From an uncultured Mycoplasmataceae bacterium (lineage in GTDB: Bacteria; Bacillota_I; Bacilli_A; Mycoplasmatales; Mycoplasmoidaceae): a stretch of DNA of 64,000 nt. Position numbers and translations under genes: made by a program. Location of the stretch: assembly GCA_947041945.1 (NCBI GenBank), contig CAMREV010000004.1:1-64000 (forward strand). The letters are read 5' to 3'. The notes below the pieces were generated by a model. The model made no database searches and had not been told where the DNA came from. It saw nothing but the letters and a program-made list of their open reading frames with translations. How positions within the stretch are numbered: position 1 is the stretch's first letter; the number at the start of each line of letters is the position of its first letter. Shown one piece after another: positions 9,645 to 21,366 of the stretch.

Positions 9645-9947
9645 TTATAAAGAAATCTTAATTTCTACACCAGTAGCTAGTGAAAGTGTTTTAAGTTTTT
9701 GAATTGACTCACCAGATGTATTAGTAATTATTAATAATCTTTTGTGAGTTCTTCTTTCGAATTGCTCCATAGATGGTTTGTTTACATGGGGAGATCTACA
9801 TATAGTAAATATTTCTTTCTTTGTTGGTAAAGGTATTGGGCCTTTAACATTTGCTCCTGTATCTTTTACAGTCTTAATTATTTTTTTAATAGATGAATCT
9901 AACAATCTGTGATCATAAGAAAATAATTTTATTTTCAGCTCATTCAT
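9645..9947 (-). CDS. rpsJ: 30S ribosomal protein S10
   Basis: S10 is both a ribosomal protein and NusE. It is the first gene of the operon, 100 residues, with [35 protein letters not shown] and [11 protein letters not shown]-like ([13 protein letters not shown]) motifs. A good AAAGGAG precedes the ATG. About 80 bp upstream is the predicted operon promoter. Confidence 0.97.
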   Translation of the reverse strand: MNELKIKLFSYDHRLLDSSIKKIIKTVKDTGANVKGPIPLPTKKEIFTICRSPHVNKPSMEQFERRTHKRLLIITNTSGESIQKLKTLSLATGVEIKISL

Positions 9948-10029
9948 TTTAAAAACTCCTTTTTATTTATATAAATTTTTTGTTAACAACTTGTATTAGT
10001 GTATCATAAAAATAAAATAACACTTTGAT

Positions 10030-10058
10030 ATTATACTATTAAAAATAAAAAATGCAAA
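10030..10058 (-). promoter_or_regulatory. predicted promoter of the S10-spc operon
   Basis: On the minus strand a perfect TATAAT lies at 10030-10035, with TTTGCA at 10053-10058 and a 17-bp spacer. A second -10-like TATGAT lies at 10003-10008. The gap between scpB (ends 10064) and rpsJ (starts 9947) is otherwise AT-rich, so this is the only obvious start point for the ribosomal operon. It leaves a leader of roughly 75 nt. Confidence 0.6.
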
Positions 10059-10063
10059 AAAAA

Positions 10064-10624
10064 TTATTCTTCTCTATTTGAGTCGAAAAAGTCAAAGTCT
10101 TCTTCTTCATCAGAAGAAGAAACTTTTATCTCGGGTAACTCAGATAAATCTTTGATTCCAAAAACATCATAGAATTTCTCAGACACTTTATAAAGGAATG
10201 GTTTTCCTTGAGAATCAGCTCTACCAATTTCCTCAACCATGTCTAATTCTAGAAGCTTTGTTATTTGTTGAGTAGGATCTATTTTCTTAATATCATGAAT
10301 CTTTGTTCTAGTACATGGCGAATTATATGCAATAATTGCTAATGTTTCTATTAAAGAAGGATTTAAAGGATTTTTTACAACGTGATTTTTTTCAGGAAAT
10401 AATTTTTCATGAACATGTGTTTTTGTAACTAATAAATATTTGTTTCCAAATTTTTTGATTTCTAGTCCTCTGTCTTCATGTTTAAAAATTGAAACAAGTT
10501 CACTCATTTCATTTTCAAAAATGCTTTCATCAACATTTAAGATTTCTAATAATTCAGTATGACTAATTCCTTTTTTACCTTGAATAAAAAGAATAGCTTC
10601 TATTAACGGTTTAATATTTGGCAT
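10064..10624 (-). CDS. scpB: segregation and condensation protein B
   Basis: ScpB is the winged-helix kleisin-binding subunit of the Smc-ScpAB condensin. The 186-residue protein begins IKPLIEAILFIQGKKGIS and has LIETLAIIAYNSPCTRTKI and LLELDMVEEIGRADSQGKPFLYKVS, the family's conserved winged-helix segments. It ends in an acidic Asp/Glu tail. Its start is 1 bp after the scpA stop, so the two are co-expressed. Confidence 0.93.
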   Translation of the reverse strand: MPNIKPLIEAILFIQGKKGISHTELLEILNVDESIFENEMSELVSIFKHEDRGLEIKKFGNKYLLVTKTHVHEKLFPEKNHVVKNPLNPSLIETLAIIAYNSPCTRTKIHDIKKIDPTQQITKLLELDMVEEIGRADSQGKPFLYKVSEKFYDVFGIKDLSELPEIKVSSSDEEEDFDFFDSNREE

Positions 10625-10625
10625 T

Positions 10626-11408
10626 TTATAATCCTAAATCTATTTTATTTATTATGATATCGTCATCATTATTTATTTCTTGTTCTAAAAGAATATTACC
10701 ATTTCTAACTAATACAAGTAAGGCAAGAAAAGTAACGGCTAAATATTGTTTAGATATTTTTGAACTTGGAAATGATGATAATAATTCGAATAATGAAATT
10801 TTACTTGAATTAAAATTTTTTAAAAATCTTGTTATTTCATTAGTAACATCTTCAATTGATAATTCAGAAATATCAATACTAATTATATCATTTTCATTTT
10901 TATTTAATTTTTTAAATATATTTCTCATTGATCTAAGTAAAATATTAGGAGAAATATTCTCAGGCATTTCTTCTTCAATAATATCTTCCATTTGAAAAAA
11001 GTCTATTTCTTTAGTATGCATCTTTTCTCTTTCTTCCATTCTTTTAGAAAGATTAGGAACTAATTCTCTAAATTGCTTATGCAATAATATTCTTTGAATA
11101 AATTTATCATCTGCCATTTCATTTTCTAATTTTTCTTGGCTTGTAGTTTGTCCTAGAATTTTTTTTGACTTTAATTCAAAAAAATAAGTAATCATAGAAA
11201 GATATTCAGTAATATTATCTATTTTCATGTCATGTAAATGTTTTTGTACATATTTTACATATGAAATAGAAACATATAATAAATCAATGTTTAATATATC
11301 AAACTTTCTTTCCTTTATTAAACTAAAAAGAAGATCAACTGGTCCAGTAAAATCACCCATAGTTAATAATAAATTATCAAAATTACTTAAATTTTTAAAA
11401 TCGGACAT
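10626..11408 (-). CDS. scpA: segregation and condensation protein A
   Basis: ScpA is the kleisin that bridges Smc heads. The 260-residue product has the N-terminal FTGPVDLLFSLIKERKFDILNIDL motif, the YLSMITYFFELKSKKIL helix and a C-terminal winged-helix with AVTFLALLVLVRNG. Its ATG overlaps the plsC stop by 1 bp. Length and order with scpB are normal. Confidence 0.93.
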   Translation of the reverse strand: MSDFKNLSNFDNLLLTMGDFTGPVDLLFSLIKERKFDILNIDLLYVSISYVKYVQKHLHDMKIDNITEYLSMITYFFELKSKKILGQTTSQEKLENEMADDKFIQRILLHKQFRELVPNLSKRMEEREKMHTKEIDFFQMEDIIEEEMPENISPNILLRSMRNIFKKLNKNENDIISIDISELSIEDVTNEITRFLKNFNSSKISLFELLSSFPSSKISKQYLAVTFLALLVLVRNGNILLEQEINNDDDIIINKIDLGL

Positions 11409-12196
11409 TACTTATCCTTTTCTTCTTTTGTTTTTTTAAGAATCATATATTCTTTTTCAATGATATCTTTAATATTAGAAGCTAAGATGTCCTTGTCTTT
11501 ACCAACATATTCAGTATGTTTAATTGGTTTTAAAAAAGTTACATCAAATTCTTTATAGCCGAATCTTCTTTTCTCATTTTTTTTCATAGTACCACTAGTA
11601 CCATATACAGCAACAGGAACTATTGTAGCTAAATTATTAATTGCAGGAACTAAACCAGCACTTTTAATTTCTCCAATAATATTTTCATCTTCAATTCTTT
11701 TACCTTCTAGAAAAACAACCATTGAATCTTTTTTAATTATTTCTTCTTCTTTTGATAGAATTTTTATAATTTCTCTTGGATTTTTTCTATCTAAAAATAA
11801 ACAGTCAATTAAAACTGATGCACCATAAGCTAAATTATTTTCAGACATTTCTTTTTTAGCTACAAAATGGTAATAAGGATAACCTTCATGTTCATATAAA
11901 GTTTTAATAAAAATAAGTGGATCAATATTTGATTTATGATTTGGAACAAATAGTACTGGTCTTTTAGGAACGTTCTCAAATCCTGTGTAATTTATTTTTA
12001 CATTGAATAGAAACAAAGCTTTCTTAACAAGTTTGTATACTCTAAGAAATCTATCTTCCACTGAATAAAAATCTGGGTTATTTTTGTAATCTTTTGCTTT
12101 CTTGTTACAAATCTTTATTGAAATTCATAATGAAGAAATTACAAATGGAAATGCAAGAAAATGACCTAAATTTCTAAAAAAAAGTTTTAAATTCAT
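11408..12196 (-). CDS. plsC: 1-acyl-sn-glycerol-3-phosphate acyltransferase
   Basis: This membrane enzyme transfers an acyl chain to lysophosphatidic acid, giving phosphatidic acid. The 262-residue protein has the HX4D catalytic motif (NHKSNID, His87-Asp92), a phosphate-binding FLEGKR segment near residue 150 and VPVAVYGTSG. I chose ATG 12196-12194 over an internal GTG at 12061 because the upstream 45 residues include a hydrophobic helix (FLAFPFVISSLWISI) expected in the family. It is upstream of scpA in the same operon. Confidence 0.9.
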
Positions 12197-12250
12197 ATTA
12201 AATTAAATTCCTTATTAAAGTTAATAAATAGATTATAATAAATTTTTTAA

Positions 12251-12973
12251 TTAATAATACACATTATATAAATATAAACCAGAAGGATATGCCTTGTGAA
12301 TTGCTGAACCTTTTGATGGGTTAGCAAGTAATTTTTTTATAGAATCAATATCCTTTTTTTCTTCAACAACTATTAGAGAATAACCAACTATCATTCTTAC
12401 CATGTATCTTAAAAAACCATTGCCATTTATTTTTATCTTTATTTTATTATTTGATTTAGAAACCTTTATTCAATTTATTTTTCTAATTGTATTTTTTAAA
12501 ACTGATGTACTAAAAGATAAAAAATCATGTTCTCCCAAGAAAGTGTTTAATATTTCTTGAAGTTTAATTAAGTTAATTTCTTTATTGTAATTTAGTTCTT
12601 TACTACTCATAAATGGATCTTTTTTTGATGTATTAATTACATACAAATATGTTTTATTTTGTATAGAATATCTTGAGTGAAATTCTTGATTTACTAATTT
12701 GATTTTTTTTATATAAATATCTTCATTTATAAATCTATTTAATATAGAGACTAATTTGTTTGGATCAAGCATCATTTCTGAATCAAAGTGAAAATATTGA
12801 TTCAATGCATGTACTCCCTTATCAGTTCTTCCACTACAATGAATGATTATTTTTTCTTTAAAAATTTTTGATAAAACTTTTTCTAGATGATCTTGAATTG
12901 TTTTTTCATGTTTTTGTTTAGATCATCCATAATAATTAGATCCATCATATGACAAATTTACTAAGTATCTCAT
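12251..12973 (-). CDS. truA: tRNA pseudouridine(38-40) synthase
   Basis: TruA converts U38-40 of the tRNA anticodon arm to pseudouridine. The 240-residue protein starts MRYLVNLSYDGSNYYGW and has the catalytic Asp in CSGRTDKGVHA (about residue 50) and the C-terminal GFLRYMVRMIVG block. Several Trp codons are TGA. Its ATG overlaps the ecfT stop (TAATG); truA is the usual downstream partner of ecf genes. Confidence 0.94.
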
Positions 12974-14157
12974 TAGCTTATAATCATTAAAGCATCTAAT
13001 ACACCAAATGGTGTTATCAGAATTGGTTTCCCTCTAATAAATATCAGTGTTATTACAAAACCAAAATAAACAAGTACTAATCCAAAGAAAAGCAAATCTA
13101 AATATTTAATTGAGAATACTCTATATCTTGTTCTAACACTTCTTGGATCATATGCTCTTGCTTCCATAGCATTTGATAATTCATCAGCTTTTCTAAAAGC
13201 AATAGAAAATAATGGAACTACTAATGATGCTAAAGATTTCATTTTATCTAAACCATTTCCATTTCTAAAATCAACACCTCTAGAAGCTTGAGCTTTTAAA
13301 ACTCTATTTGATTCATCTAATAGTGAAGGAATAAATCTTATCGATAAAGAAATAGTCATAGATCATTCACTAATTGGAGCTTTCAAGTATTTTAATGGAC
13401 TTAAAATATCTTCAATTGCATAAGTCATTTCAATTGATGATGTTGTTGAAGTTAAAATTGTTATTACTAAAATCATTGCAAATATTTTTAGTGTTACATA
13501 TCCCATTAGACCTAATGAGAAAGATGATATTGCATATCATTCTGTTGAATAAGAAAACATGAATAATTTTCCATTTCTAACAACAAACTCATTTACTATT
13601 TCGTTTCCTGTTAAGCTTGTTAAGAGGTTAAGTTTTGATTCTAATATGTTAAGGTTTACATCATTAGCTATATCAAAAACATAAAAACCATTTCCTGATG
13701 AATTCAATGTAGCTCCATTGAATCCTACAAGTGCAGTTAAAATTTGAGAATTAAGGTTATCTTCAATTTTTCCACCTCAGATATCTCCATGTCCAAATCA
13801 TTTTCCATCAAGAAAAACAACATTTGGATTTTTAACATTTAATCAGAAAGGTTCTTTGAAAATTGCAAAAGCATTATTAAAATCAAAAATTGCACCAGGA
13901 GTTTTATAACTGACTCAATTTATCAAAGTTAGAAGTAAAGCCATAAATAAAATAGATACAAAAATTTTTCATAATCTTCCAAATGGTAATTTTGAAGCAA
14001 AGTATATTCCAAATATTATAACAATAAGTATTACTTGAAATAAGAAACCAAATGGAATAAAAATTAATATTATGAAGAATATTAATGAGATCATTTTTAT
14101 AGAAGGATTAATTTTATGAATTATTGAATCTCTAAAAACATAACTATCTTGTATCAT
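12973..14157 (-). CDS. ecfT: ECF transporter transmembrane subunit EcfT, with large loop insertion
   Basis: EcfT is the scaffold membrane protein of energy-coupling-factor transporters, which pass vitamins and cofactors from S components. The C-terminal half carries the two coupling motifs that contact the ATPases (KAQASRGVDF and NAMEARAYDP). Hydrophobic helices lie at about residues 20-60 and from about 230 onward. Between them is roughly 150 residues of polar sequence (residues about 75-215), so the protein is 394 residues against the usual 260-270. The insert has several Gly/Asn-rich segments and probably forms an extracellular domain. It lies between ecfA2 and truA with one-base overlaps. 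Confidence 0.9.
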
Positions 14158-15275
14158 TAGACTTTCCTTTCAAGTATTTGAATTATACAGCTTATTAATT
14201 CTTTATCATTAGTGGGTTTCAGTTCATATAATTTTTTAAATTTAGAATTACCTTTTACTAATTGGTCAATTAATTCTATTACTTTAGGTTTTTCCATTTT
14301 TGTTTTTGAATATAAAATTGGATTAGTGAATATTTCATATGGATTTCCAGTTAAGAGTATTTTACCTTTTTCCATTACAGTAACTGTATCTCCATTTAAA
14401 AGAACTTGGTCCATTGAATGAGTTATTACAAAAAGTGTTTTTCCTTGACTCTTTAAGTCTGAAATTATTTCCATTGTTTCATGTTCACCTGAAGGATCTA
14501 GTCCGGCAGTTGGCTCATCAAAAACTAAGATTTCAGGGTCTATAGATAATATACCTGCAATCGCTACTCTTCTTTTTTGACCACCAGATAATCCAAAAGG
14601 ATTTCTTTCTAAGAATGAATCATCTAAGCCCATTTTGTTCAAGTATTTTTTACCAATTTCTCTTTCGATTTCATTTAATAAATTTTCCTTTAAAAAATAA
14701 CTAACTTTAAATGAAAAGTTTTTTATTCTTAATTTCAAAGTAACATTATTATTTTTAAATTTTCATTTTAAAATTTTGTACTCTTTTAAGAAAAATTCTT
14801 TATCAACTTTTTCTTCAAACTTTTCAAAAAAAGTGACTAATATCATATCAATATTTTCATTAATACTTTTTTTAATATTCTTCAAATTGATATCCTGATA
14901 GAATATTTTTGGAGTACCTAATGCTTTTGGTCCAAATAAGATATCATTATAAATTGTATCTTTAAAAAGTTGGTATTCTGGGTATTGAAAAACCAAACTA
15001 ATTTTTCTTCTTAGTTGTTTTACTTTTTTTATTTTTTTATTCTTTCCAAGAATTTCAATATCATCAATTATGATATCACCAGTGCTTGACTTTAATAAGC
15101 CATTTAAATGTAGAACTAATGTAGATTTTCCCGAACCAGAATCACCAATAATATAGTGAATATTTCCTTGAGAAAAACTTGAAGAGAAATCATCAATCGC
15201 TTTTAATTCATTAATTGTATTTTTACCGAAAATTAATGATAGATTTTTTATTTGAACTATTTTATCATTTGACAT
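14157..15275 (-). CDS. ecfA2: ECF transporter ATP-binding subunit EcfA2, with internal insertion
   Basis: This is one of the two ATPases of the ECF module. It has Walker A (GDSGSGKST), Q-loop (VFQYPEYQLF), signature LSGGQKRRVAIAGIL, Walker B (ILVFDEPTAGLDP) and the His switch (FVITHS). Two features are odd: 372 residues against the usual about 280, and about 95 Lys/Phe/Asn-rich residues between the Q-loop and the signature motif. The insert crosses a TGA-coded Trp and is in frame. Its start overlaps ecfA1 by 19 bp. Confidence 0.92.
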
Positions 15276-16093
15276 ATATTTTTAACCAATTCACTTCTAT
15301 TAAGTGTTCTTTTAATTTTTGAATTACTTTTATTTAATCCACATGCTATTTTTAGAATAAAAGGAAAATCCAAAGCCATTTTTTTTAGTTCATCTTCATC
15401 TGTAAAAATTACTTCCGGCTTGCCTTGAGAAGCGATTTTTCCCTTATTTAAAACTATTACTTTATCAGCATTAATTACTTCTTCCATATCATGAGTAATT
15501 GATATAACTGTTTTATCTTTTTTGTCTCTTAAAAAAAGCATTAGTTCCTTTAATTCTTTTTTCCCTTTTGGATCAAGCATTGAAGTGGATTCATCAAAAA
15601 TAATTATTGAAGGATTAATTGCAAGTATTGAAGCAATTGCAACTCTTTGTTTTTCACCACCTGATAATTTTTGTGATTCAAGAGATAATAATTTATCAAC
15701 TTCAACACTTTTTGCAGCTTGAATAATTATATCCTTCATTTTCTCTTGAGGTATTCTTCTATTTTCTAAACCAAAAGCAATATCATCTTCTGCTGTTATA
15801 CCAATGAATTGATTGTCAGGATTTTGGAATACTATTCCAATATTACTTCTTATAAAATTAATATTGGTATGATCGATTAGGTTATCTTTTATGTATAGTT
15901 CGCCGCTCATTGGTTTTAAAAGTCCAGTTAATACTTTTGAAATGGTAGATTTACCAGAACCATTATGACCAATAATGCAAATATATTCGTTTTCTAATAT
16001 GGAGAAATTTATATCATTTAAAACCATTACTTCTGGGTTGTAACCAAAAGTAATATTTTTAAATTCAACTATTGTTTTTTTATTTTTATTCAT
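15257..16093 (-). CDS. ecfA1: ECF transporter ATP-binding subunit EcfA1
   Basis: This is the first gene of ecfA1-ecfA2-ecfT-truA. The 278-residue ATPase has Walker A (GHNGSGKST), Q-loop (VFQNPDNQFIG), signature KLSGGEKQRVAIASIL, Walker B (IIIFDESTSMLDP) and His switch (ISITHDMEEV). The Asp-Glu-Ser after Walker B, in place of Asp-Glu-Pro or Asp-Glu-Ala, is common in EcfA1. The pair should form the heterodimeric motor for all S components in the cell. Confidence 0.94.
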   Translation of the reverse strand: MNKNKKTIVEFKNITFGYNPEVMVLNDINFSILENEYICIIGHNGSGKSTISKVLTGLLKPMSGELYIKDNLIDHTNINFIRSNIGIVFQNPDNQFIGITAEDDIAFGLENRRIPQEKMKDIIIQAAKSVEVDKLLSLESQKLSGGEKQRVAIASILAINPSIIIFDESTSMLDPKGKKELKELMLFLRDKKDKTVISITHDMEEVINADKVIVLNKGKIASQGKPEVIFTDEDELKKMALDFPFILKIACGLNKSNSKIKRTLNRSELVKNICQMIK

Positions 16094-16134
16094 AGCGTTT
16101 TTTTACCATAACAATATTTATTATTATATAATAA

Positions 16135-18810
16135 TTATTTTTTAAAAATCGTATAACATCTCTTACAAATATTTCTCTCTGGAACTAATTCACTAAAGAA
16201 ATTTCAACATCTATCGCATTTGTGATTTTCTGTTTTTTCCACAACTATATCTTTATCTAAATTTTGATCAATAATTATTTCTGAAACATTTAAATATTTT
16301 TTAACAGTTTGAATATCAAATAAATTATTATCAAAACTTTTAATTATTACTTTCGCAGCATTGTTTTGATTAATTATTTTATTTTTTCTTGCTTCTTCAA
16401 GATTCGCAAAAACTTTTTCCTTGAATTCAAAAAATAAGTCTCATTTCTCATGATTTATTTTTAAGTCAATATTTGGGAATTCTATTTTCTTAATAATTTT
16501 TTCTAGATGAACACTTTTCTCTTTTTTATCTGAATTAAAATGTTCGTATGCCTCATCAGTTGTATGAGGTATTATTGGTGAAAGAATTGTTAAAAATGAT
16601 TTTAATATTTGGAACAGTACAGTTTGAATTGCTCTTCTTGCTGAATTGTTTTCTTCATCACAATAAAGTGAATCTTTTATGAATTCAAAATATCATGTAG
16701 ATAATTCTAAAATCATTTTATTTATTACTTTAATAATATTTTTAAAGTCATATTCTTCATAATAAGAATGGACTGCTTCAAGCATGTTGTTCATTTTAAA
16801 AATAACTAATTTATCAGCTTCTGAAAAATCAAAATTAAAATCCTTTTCAGAAAAATTATTTAGGTTTCCTAAAATAAATTTAAAAATGGTATTTCTAATT
16901 CTTCTATATGTTTCACTTGATTGATCCAAGATGTCATTCGATATTCTAACATCATCAGAATAATCAATTGAAGCACATCAGATTCTAAAAACATCTGCAC
17001 CATATTTTTTTATAATTTCATCTGGTTTAATAACATTGCCTAAAGATTTAGACATCTTTCTTCCTTGTGAATCTAAAACAAAACCATGTGATAAAAGTTC
17101 TTTATATGGAGCACTATTGTTATAAGCAACACTTGTTGTTAAAGAAGAATTAAATCAACCTCTAAATTGGTCTTTACCTTCAAAATATAAATCAGCTGGA
17201 AATTTTAAATCGCTAATCACAGTATGAGAAGTACCAGAATCAAATCAAACATCCATTATGTCTTTTTCTTTGCTGCACTTTTTATTTTTATATTTGTGTG
17301 TTAAAAAGTATTCAACATCTTTTGAATATCAAGAGTCGGTACCTTCTAGGGCAAATATTTTTAAAATATTATTTTGTAGTTCAATATCCATTATTGGTTG
17401 TTCTTCTTCATCATAAATAATTGGAATTGGAACACCTCAATATCTTTGTCTACTAATACATCATTCTTGTCTGTTTTCAACCATCACTTTTATTTTTTGA
17501 ATAATAGATGTTCCTTGTTTTGATGTAACTTTGTTTAAAGAATCTAATAAATTACTTTTAATTTTAGAAAGGTTAACAAATCACTGATCTGTTGCCCTAT
17601 ATATTACAGGTTTTTTTGTTCTTCAATCATTTGCTACAGAGTGAGTAATTTTGCTGTATTGAATTAATGAATTAGTATTTTTTAATCTATCAATTATTAT
17701 TGGATTTGCATCAATATAAAATTTACCTATTAATTCTTCATCATTACACTCATTTGTGAATTTACCAAAAGAATCAATTGGACAATAAACATTTATTCCA
17801 TATTTTTTACAAGCTAGATAATCATCATTACCAAAACCTGGTGCATTATGTACTAATCCAGTATTGTCTGATAAAACATAATTAGCTAATATTACTTTAT
17901 GAATTTTTTCTGAATATAATGGATGAGAATATTCATCATTTTCTAAATCCTTACCTTTGAATTCTTTAATAACTTTTTCAAAAGTAATTTCTAGTTTTTT
18001 TAATAATTCTTCAAAGTTTTTTTTAATTAAAATAACATTTCCAATATTAGTTTTAACCTTTACATATTCAAAGTCAGGATGAATTGCAATTGCTAAATTT
18101 GAAGGAATTGTTCATGGAGTAGTAGTTCAAATAAGTAGCTTATCATCCTTTTCTAAAATTTTAGAATTGGTAATATTAAAAGTAAGGTAGATGCTATCTG
18201 ATTGAGAATCAGCATATTCAACTTCCGCTTCTGCAAGTGCCGTTTGACTTGATCAAGATCAATAAATTGGTTTTAAATCTTTATAAATTAATCCATCATT
18301 TAACATTTTAAAAAATATTTTTATTTGATTTACTTCAAATTCTTTATCAAATGTTCTATAAATTTTATCAAATCTAGTAAGAAGACCTAAAGATAAGAAT
18401 TGAGATTTTTGTTTCTCAATTCATGAAGAGGCAAATTCTTTACATTTAACTCTTTTTTCAACAATAGTTAAATCGCTTATTTTATCTTTTTTTTGTAATG
18501 CAATTTCAATTGGCATACCATGAGTATCTCAACCGCCAATAAAAGGTGAATAAAATCCTGTTCCATTTTTATAACGAACAATAAAATCCTTCAAAATTTT
18601 GTTTAAACCATGTCCAATATGAATGTCACCATTAGCATAAGGAGGACCATCATGAAGAATAAAAACTTCATTATTTTTATTCTTAATATTTATTAATTTT
18701 TCTAATTCTAAGTTAGCTCATTTTTTTTGAAAAATTGGTTCTTTTGTATTAAGATTTGCTTTCATTTCAAAACTAGTTGAAGGCATACTTAATGTTGTTT
18801 TATAATTCAT
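16135..18810 (-). CDS. ileS: isoleucyl-tRNA synthetase
   Basis: IleRS charges tRNA-Ile and edits Val. The full 891-residue protein appears once its many TGA codons are read as Trp. It has the class I HIGH motif (residues 64-67), the KMSKS motif (585-589), the editing-domain segment LLIWTTTPWTIPSNLA near residue 230 and a C-terminal zinc finger (CDRC ... CKRC). The start ATG at 18810 gives the family's usual short N-terminal extension. It has its own 89-bp upstream gap shared with the divergent membrane protein gene; that is too short for a T-box leader, and I see none. Confidence 0.96.
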
Positions 18811-18899
18811 GTATTCCAACCTTTTTTTAAACAATCTTTAATAATTATAAACCTTGTTTATTAAAAAAAATATATATATTCAATTATAATTCAATTAAT

Positions 18900-19346
18900 A
18901 TGGAAACAAGAAAAGCTATTTATAATTTTATTATGAATTCAGAAGAATATGAAAAGTATAATAACAGAAAAAGAGTTGTATCTATTTCTTCTTCAATAAT
19001 ATTTGTAATTGGTTTTATAATTCTTTTTTCAATGCTAATTGCCTTAAATTATAAAATGCTATTTTTAATAATTGGGCTTTCAATTATTCTTTTAAATTTT
19101 ATTTATATACTTGCTTCAATATCCATTTTCCTAAGAATTTTAAAAAAGAATATCTATAGTCAAATAAATGATAATATCATTGAATGAATTAAAAAAGAAA
19201 AAACAGATATTAAAATTGAAAATATAAATGTGAGTGATTTAAAGATTAGTTCAAAAATGAGAACTTACAATTACAAACAAACTACTGTCTCACTAATGAC
19301 AGATGACATAATTGCTAAAATAAAAGAAATAATAAATTCCTTATAG
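18900..19346 (+). CDS. small two-helix membrane protein of unknown function
   Basis: I do not recognise this protein. The 148-residue product has two hydrophobic segments (about residues 28-50 and 53-78, the second with LFLIIGLSIILLNFIYIL), a short basic linker and a soluble tail of about 65 residues reached through a TGA-coded Trp. It is divergent from ileS and converges on the phosphohexomutase, whose stop overlaps its last codons by 6 bp. The N-terminal METRKAIYNFIMNSEEYEKY is polar and amphipathic. No catalytic motif is visible. Confidence 0.75.
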
Positions 19347-20972
19347 GGTTTTCATTATTTCTTTTATTTCTCTTCTAAATTGGATAAAATTAAGTTCAGC
19401 TTTTTCAAGTGTGCTTCCATACATATTGAAATATGCTTTAAATTTTGGTTCAGTTCCTGATCTTCTAAATCTTACACTATTGTCATTTTCAAAAATTCAT
19501 TCTAGACAGTCACCTTCATCATTTCATTTGCTTTCTAAAAGCTTAACTCCACAAACTTCTTCAAGCTTAGTTGTTTTTAAAATTTCCATCATTTCAATTG
19601 ATTTTTCATTTCAATTTAAATCTTTAATCATGAATGAAATAGTTTCACCTCTTCAGAAACCATATTTAGGGTAAATTTCTTTTTCTAGTAATTCTTTAAA
19701 ATCCATATTCTGTTTTCTATAGAAATCAAATATTTCTAATGCTAATGCAGAAGCTTGGTAAGAATCTTTATCTCTATTTATTGTTGAGTTTAGTGAACCG
19801 ATAGCTTCTTCAAATGCAACAACAAAATCCATGTCTTTATATTTTTCTTCAACAACCGAAGATAGTCATTTAAAACCTGTTCCAGTTCTAAAAACTTTAC
19901 AACCATAATCGTCAGCTATTCTATCAATTAAGTTTGTTGAAACAAAAGTTGAAACAATAAAAGGAGCTTTTTTATAGTTCTTATTCTTTAAACAATAATA
20001 TGTGAATATTATTCCCATTTCATTACCTGAAATATATTTGAATGAACCTTCTTTTGTTCTTATTGCAACAGCAAGTCTATCAGCATCAGGATCAACACCT
20101 AACATTATATCTGCATTATGCTTATCTGCATATTCCAAAGAAAGTTCAAATGAATCTTTATCTTCTGGGTTACTATTTGGTGAATTAGTAAAATTAGTAT
20201 CAGGGTAACATTGTTCTTTGACTTTAATTACTTTAGTATAACCTAATGTATAAAGAAAATATGGTAAATCTTCCGAAGCAGTACCATGATGAGAAGTAAA
20301 TATTACTGGGAAATTTTTAGTATCAATTGTATTTGTATTTATTAAACAAGATTTTGCTTGATTAAAATATTCTAAAATGCTTCTATCATCAACTTCACTT
20401 ATTAAATCAGGATTTGGTTCATAACTAAGTTCTAATACTTTATCATTAGCAGGCATTCTTTTAATAATAGATTCTGCATCATCATTTAGTATTTGTCCGC
20501 CAGTTTCTTTATATACTTTAAAACCATTATAATCTTTTGGATTATGACTAGCTGTAATTATAATTCCACCATCCAATTTAAGATATGAAATTAAGAATGA
20601 TATTATTGGTGTTGCTTTTAAAACATTATTTTTGATAATTAAAACTTCTATACCAAATGATGTTAAAACATTTGCACATACCATTGTAAATTCATCTGAG
20701 AAAAGTCTGTTGTCATGACCAATTAAAACTTTTCTTTTCATATTTGATTTTAATAAATGCTTTGCATAACCAATGGCAATTTGCTCATAAGTAAATCTAT
20801 TAAATCTTCTTGTTCCTGCACCCATTTTTTGTCTAATACCTGCAGTTCCAAATGATGGTTTTTTATCAGAAAAATATAAATCTATTTCTTCTTTAGAAAG
20901 TGTCATCATTTCGTCTTTAAATTCTTTAGAAACTAAATCACTATCTAATCAATTTTTAAAATTTTTATTCAT
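19341..20972 (-). CDS. phosphoglucomutase/phosphomannomutase family phosphohexomutase
   Basis: This enzyme moves phosphate between C1 and C6 (or C5 of ribose/deoxyribose). The 543-residue protein has the phosphoserine loop TASHNPKDYNG, the metal site DPDADR, the sugar-specificity loop FEEAIGS and the phosphate-binding RRSGTEPK. It is the last gene of deoD-deoA-cdd, its ATG lying within the end of cdd (8-bp overlap). In that context it may work as a phosphopentomutase or phosphoglucomutase; sequence alone does not decide. The usual mycoplasma annotation is ManB/CpsG-like. Confidence 0.92.
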
Positions 20973-21366
20973 TTTTTAAATCCTTTTTTATAAATGGAGC
21001 CAATATTAATTCAGATAATTTATATTGCTTATATTCTTTACTTTTTGTAAAAATATAAATTGAACCATTTGAGTCCAAAAATTCTGAAATAAATTGTAAG
21101 CAAATTCCACATGGGTAAATAAATCTATCCATATTAGTAAGTAAGTAAACATTTTTTATAGATTTGTTTCCACTTGAAATACAAGAAGATATTGCACTTC
21201 TTTCAGCACAGATTGTTGCTCCAAATGAGGCATTTTCAATATTAACACCTTGGTAAAATTTTTCATCTTCACCCTCAACAATAGCTGCAACTTTAAAATT
21301 TGAATATGGACTATAAGAATTATTTATTAAAATATTCAAATTATTAAAAATTTTTTCAATTTCCAT
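20965..21366 (-). CDS. cdd: cytidine deaminase
   Basis: Cdd hydrolyses cytidine or deoxycytidine to uridine or deoxyuridine plus ammonia. The 133-residue protein has the zinc and catalytic motifs CAERSA and PCGIC and the substrate-binding SPYSNFKVAA. Length is normal for the tetrameric form. Start and stop overlap deoA and the mutase, showing tight coupling within a nucleoside salvage operon. Confidence 0.95.
   Translation of the reverse strand: MEIEKIFNNLNILINNSYSPYSNFKVAAIVEGEDEKFYQGVNIENASFGATICAERSAISSCISSGNKSIKNVYLLTNMDRFIYPCGICLQFISEFLDSNGSIYIFTKSKEYKQYKLSELILAPFIKKDLKNE

Noticed and set aside
18811-18899. T-box leader for ileS
   Set aside because: The gap is only 89 bp, shared with a divergent gene, and has no T-box sequence or terminator stem.
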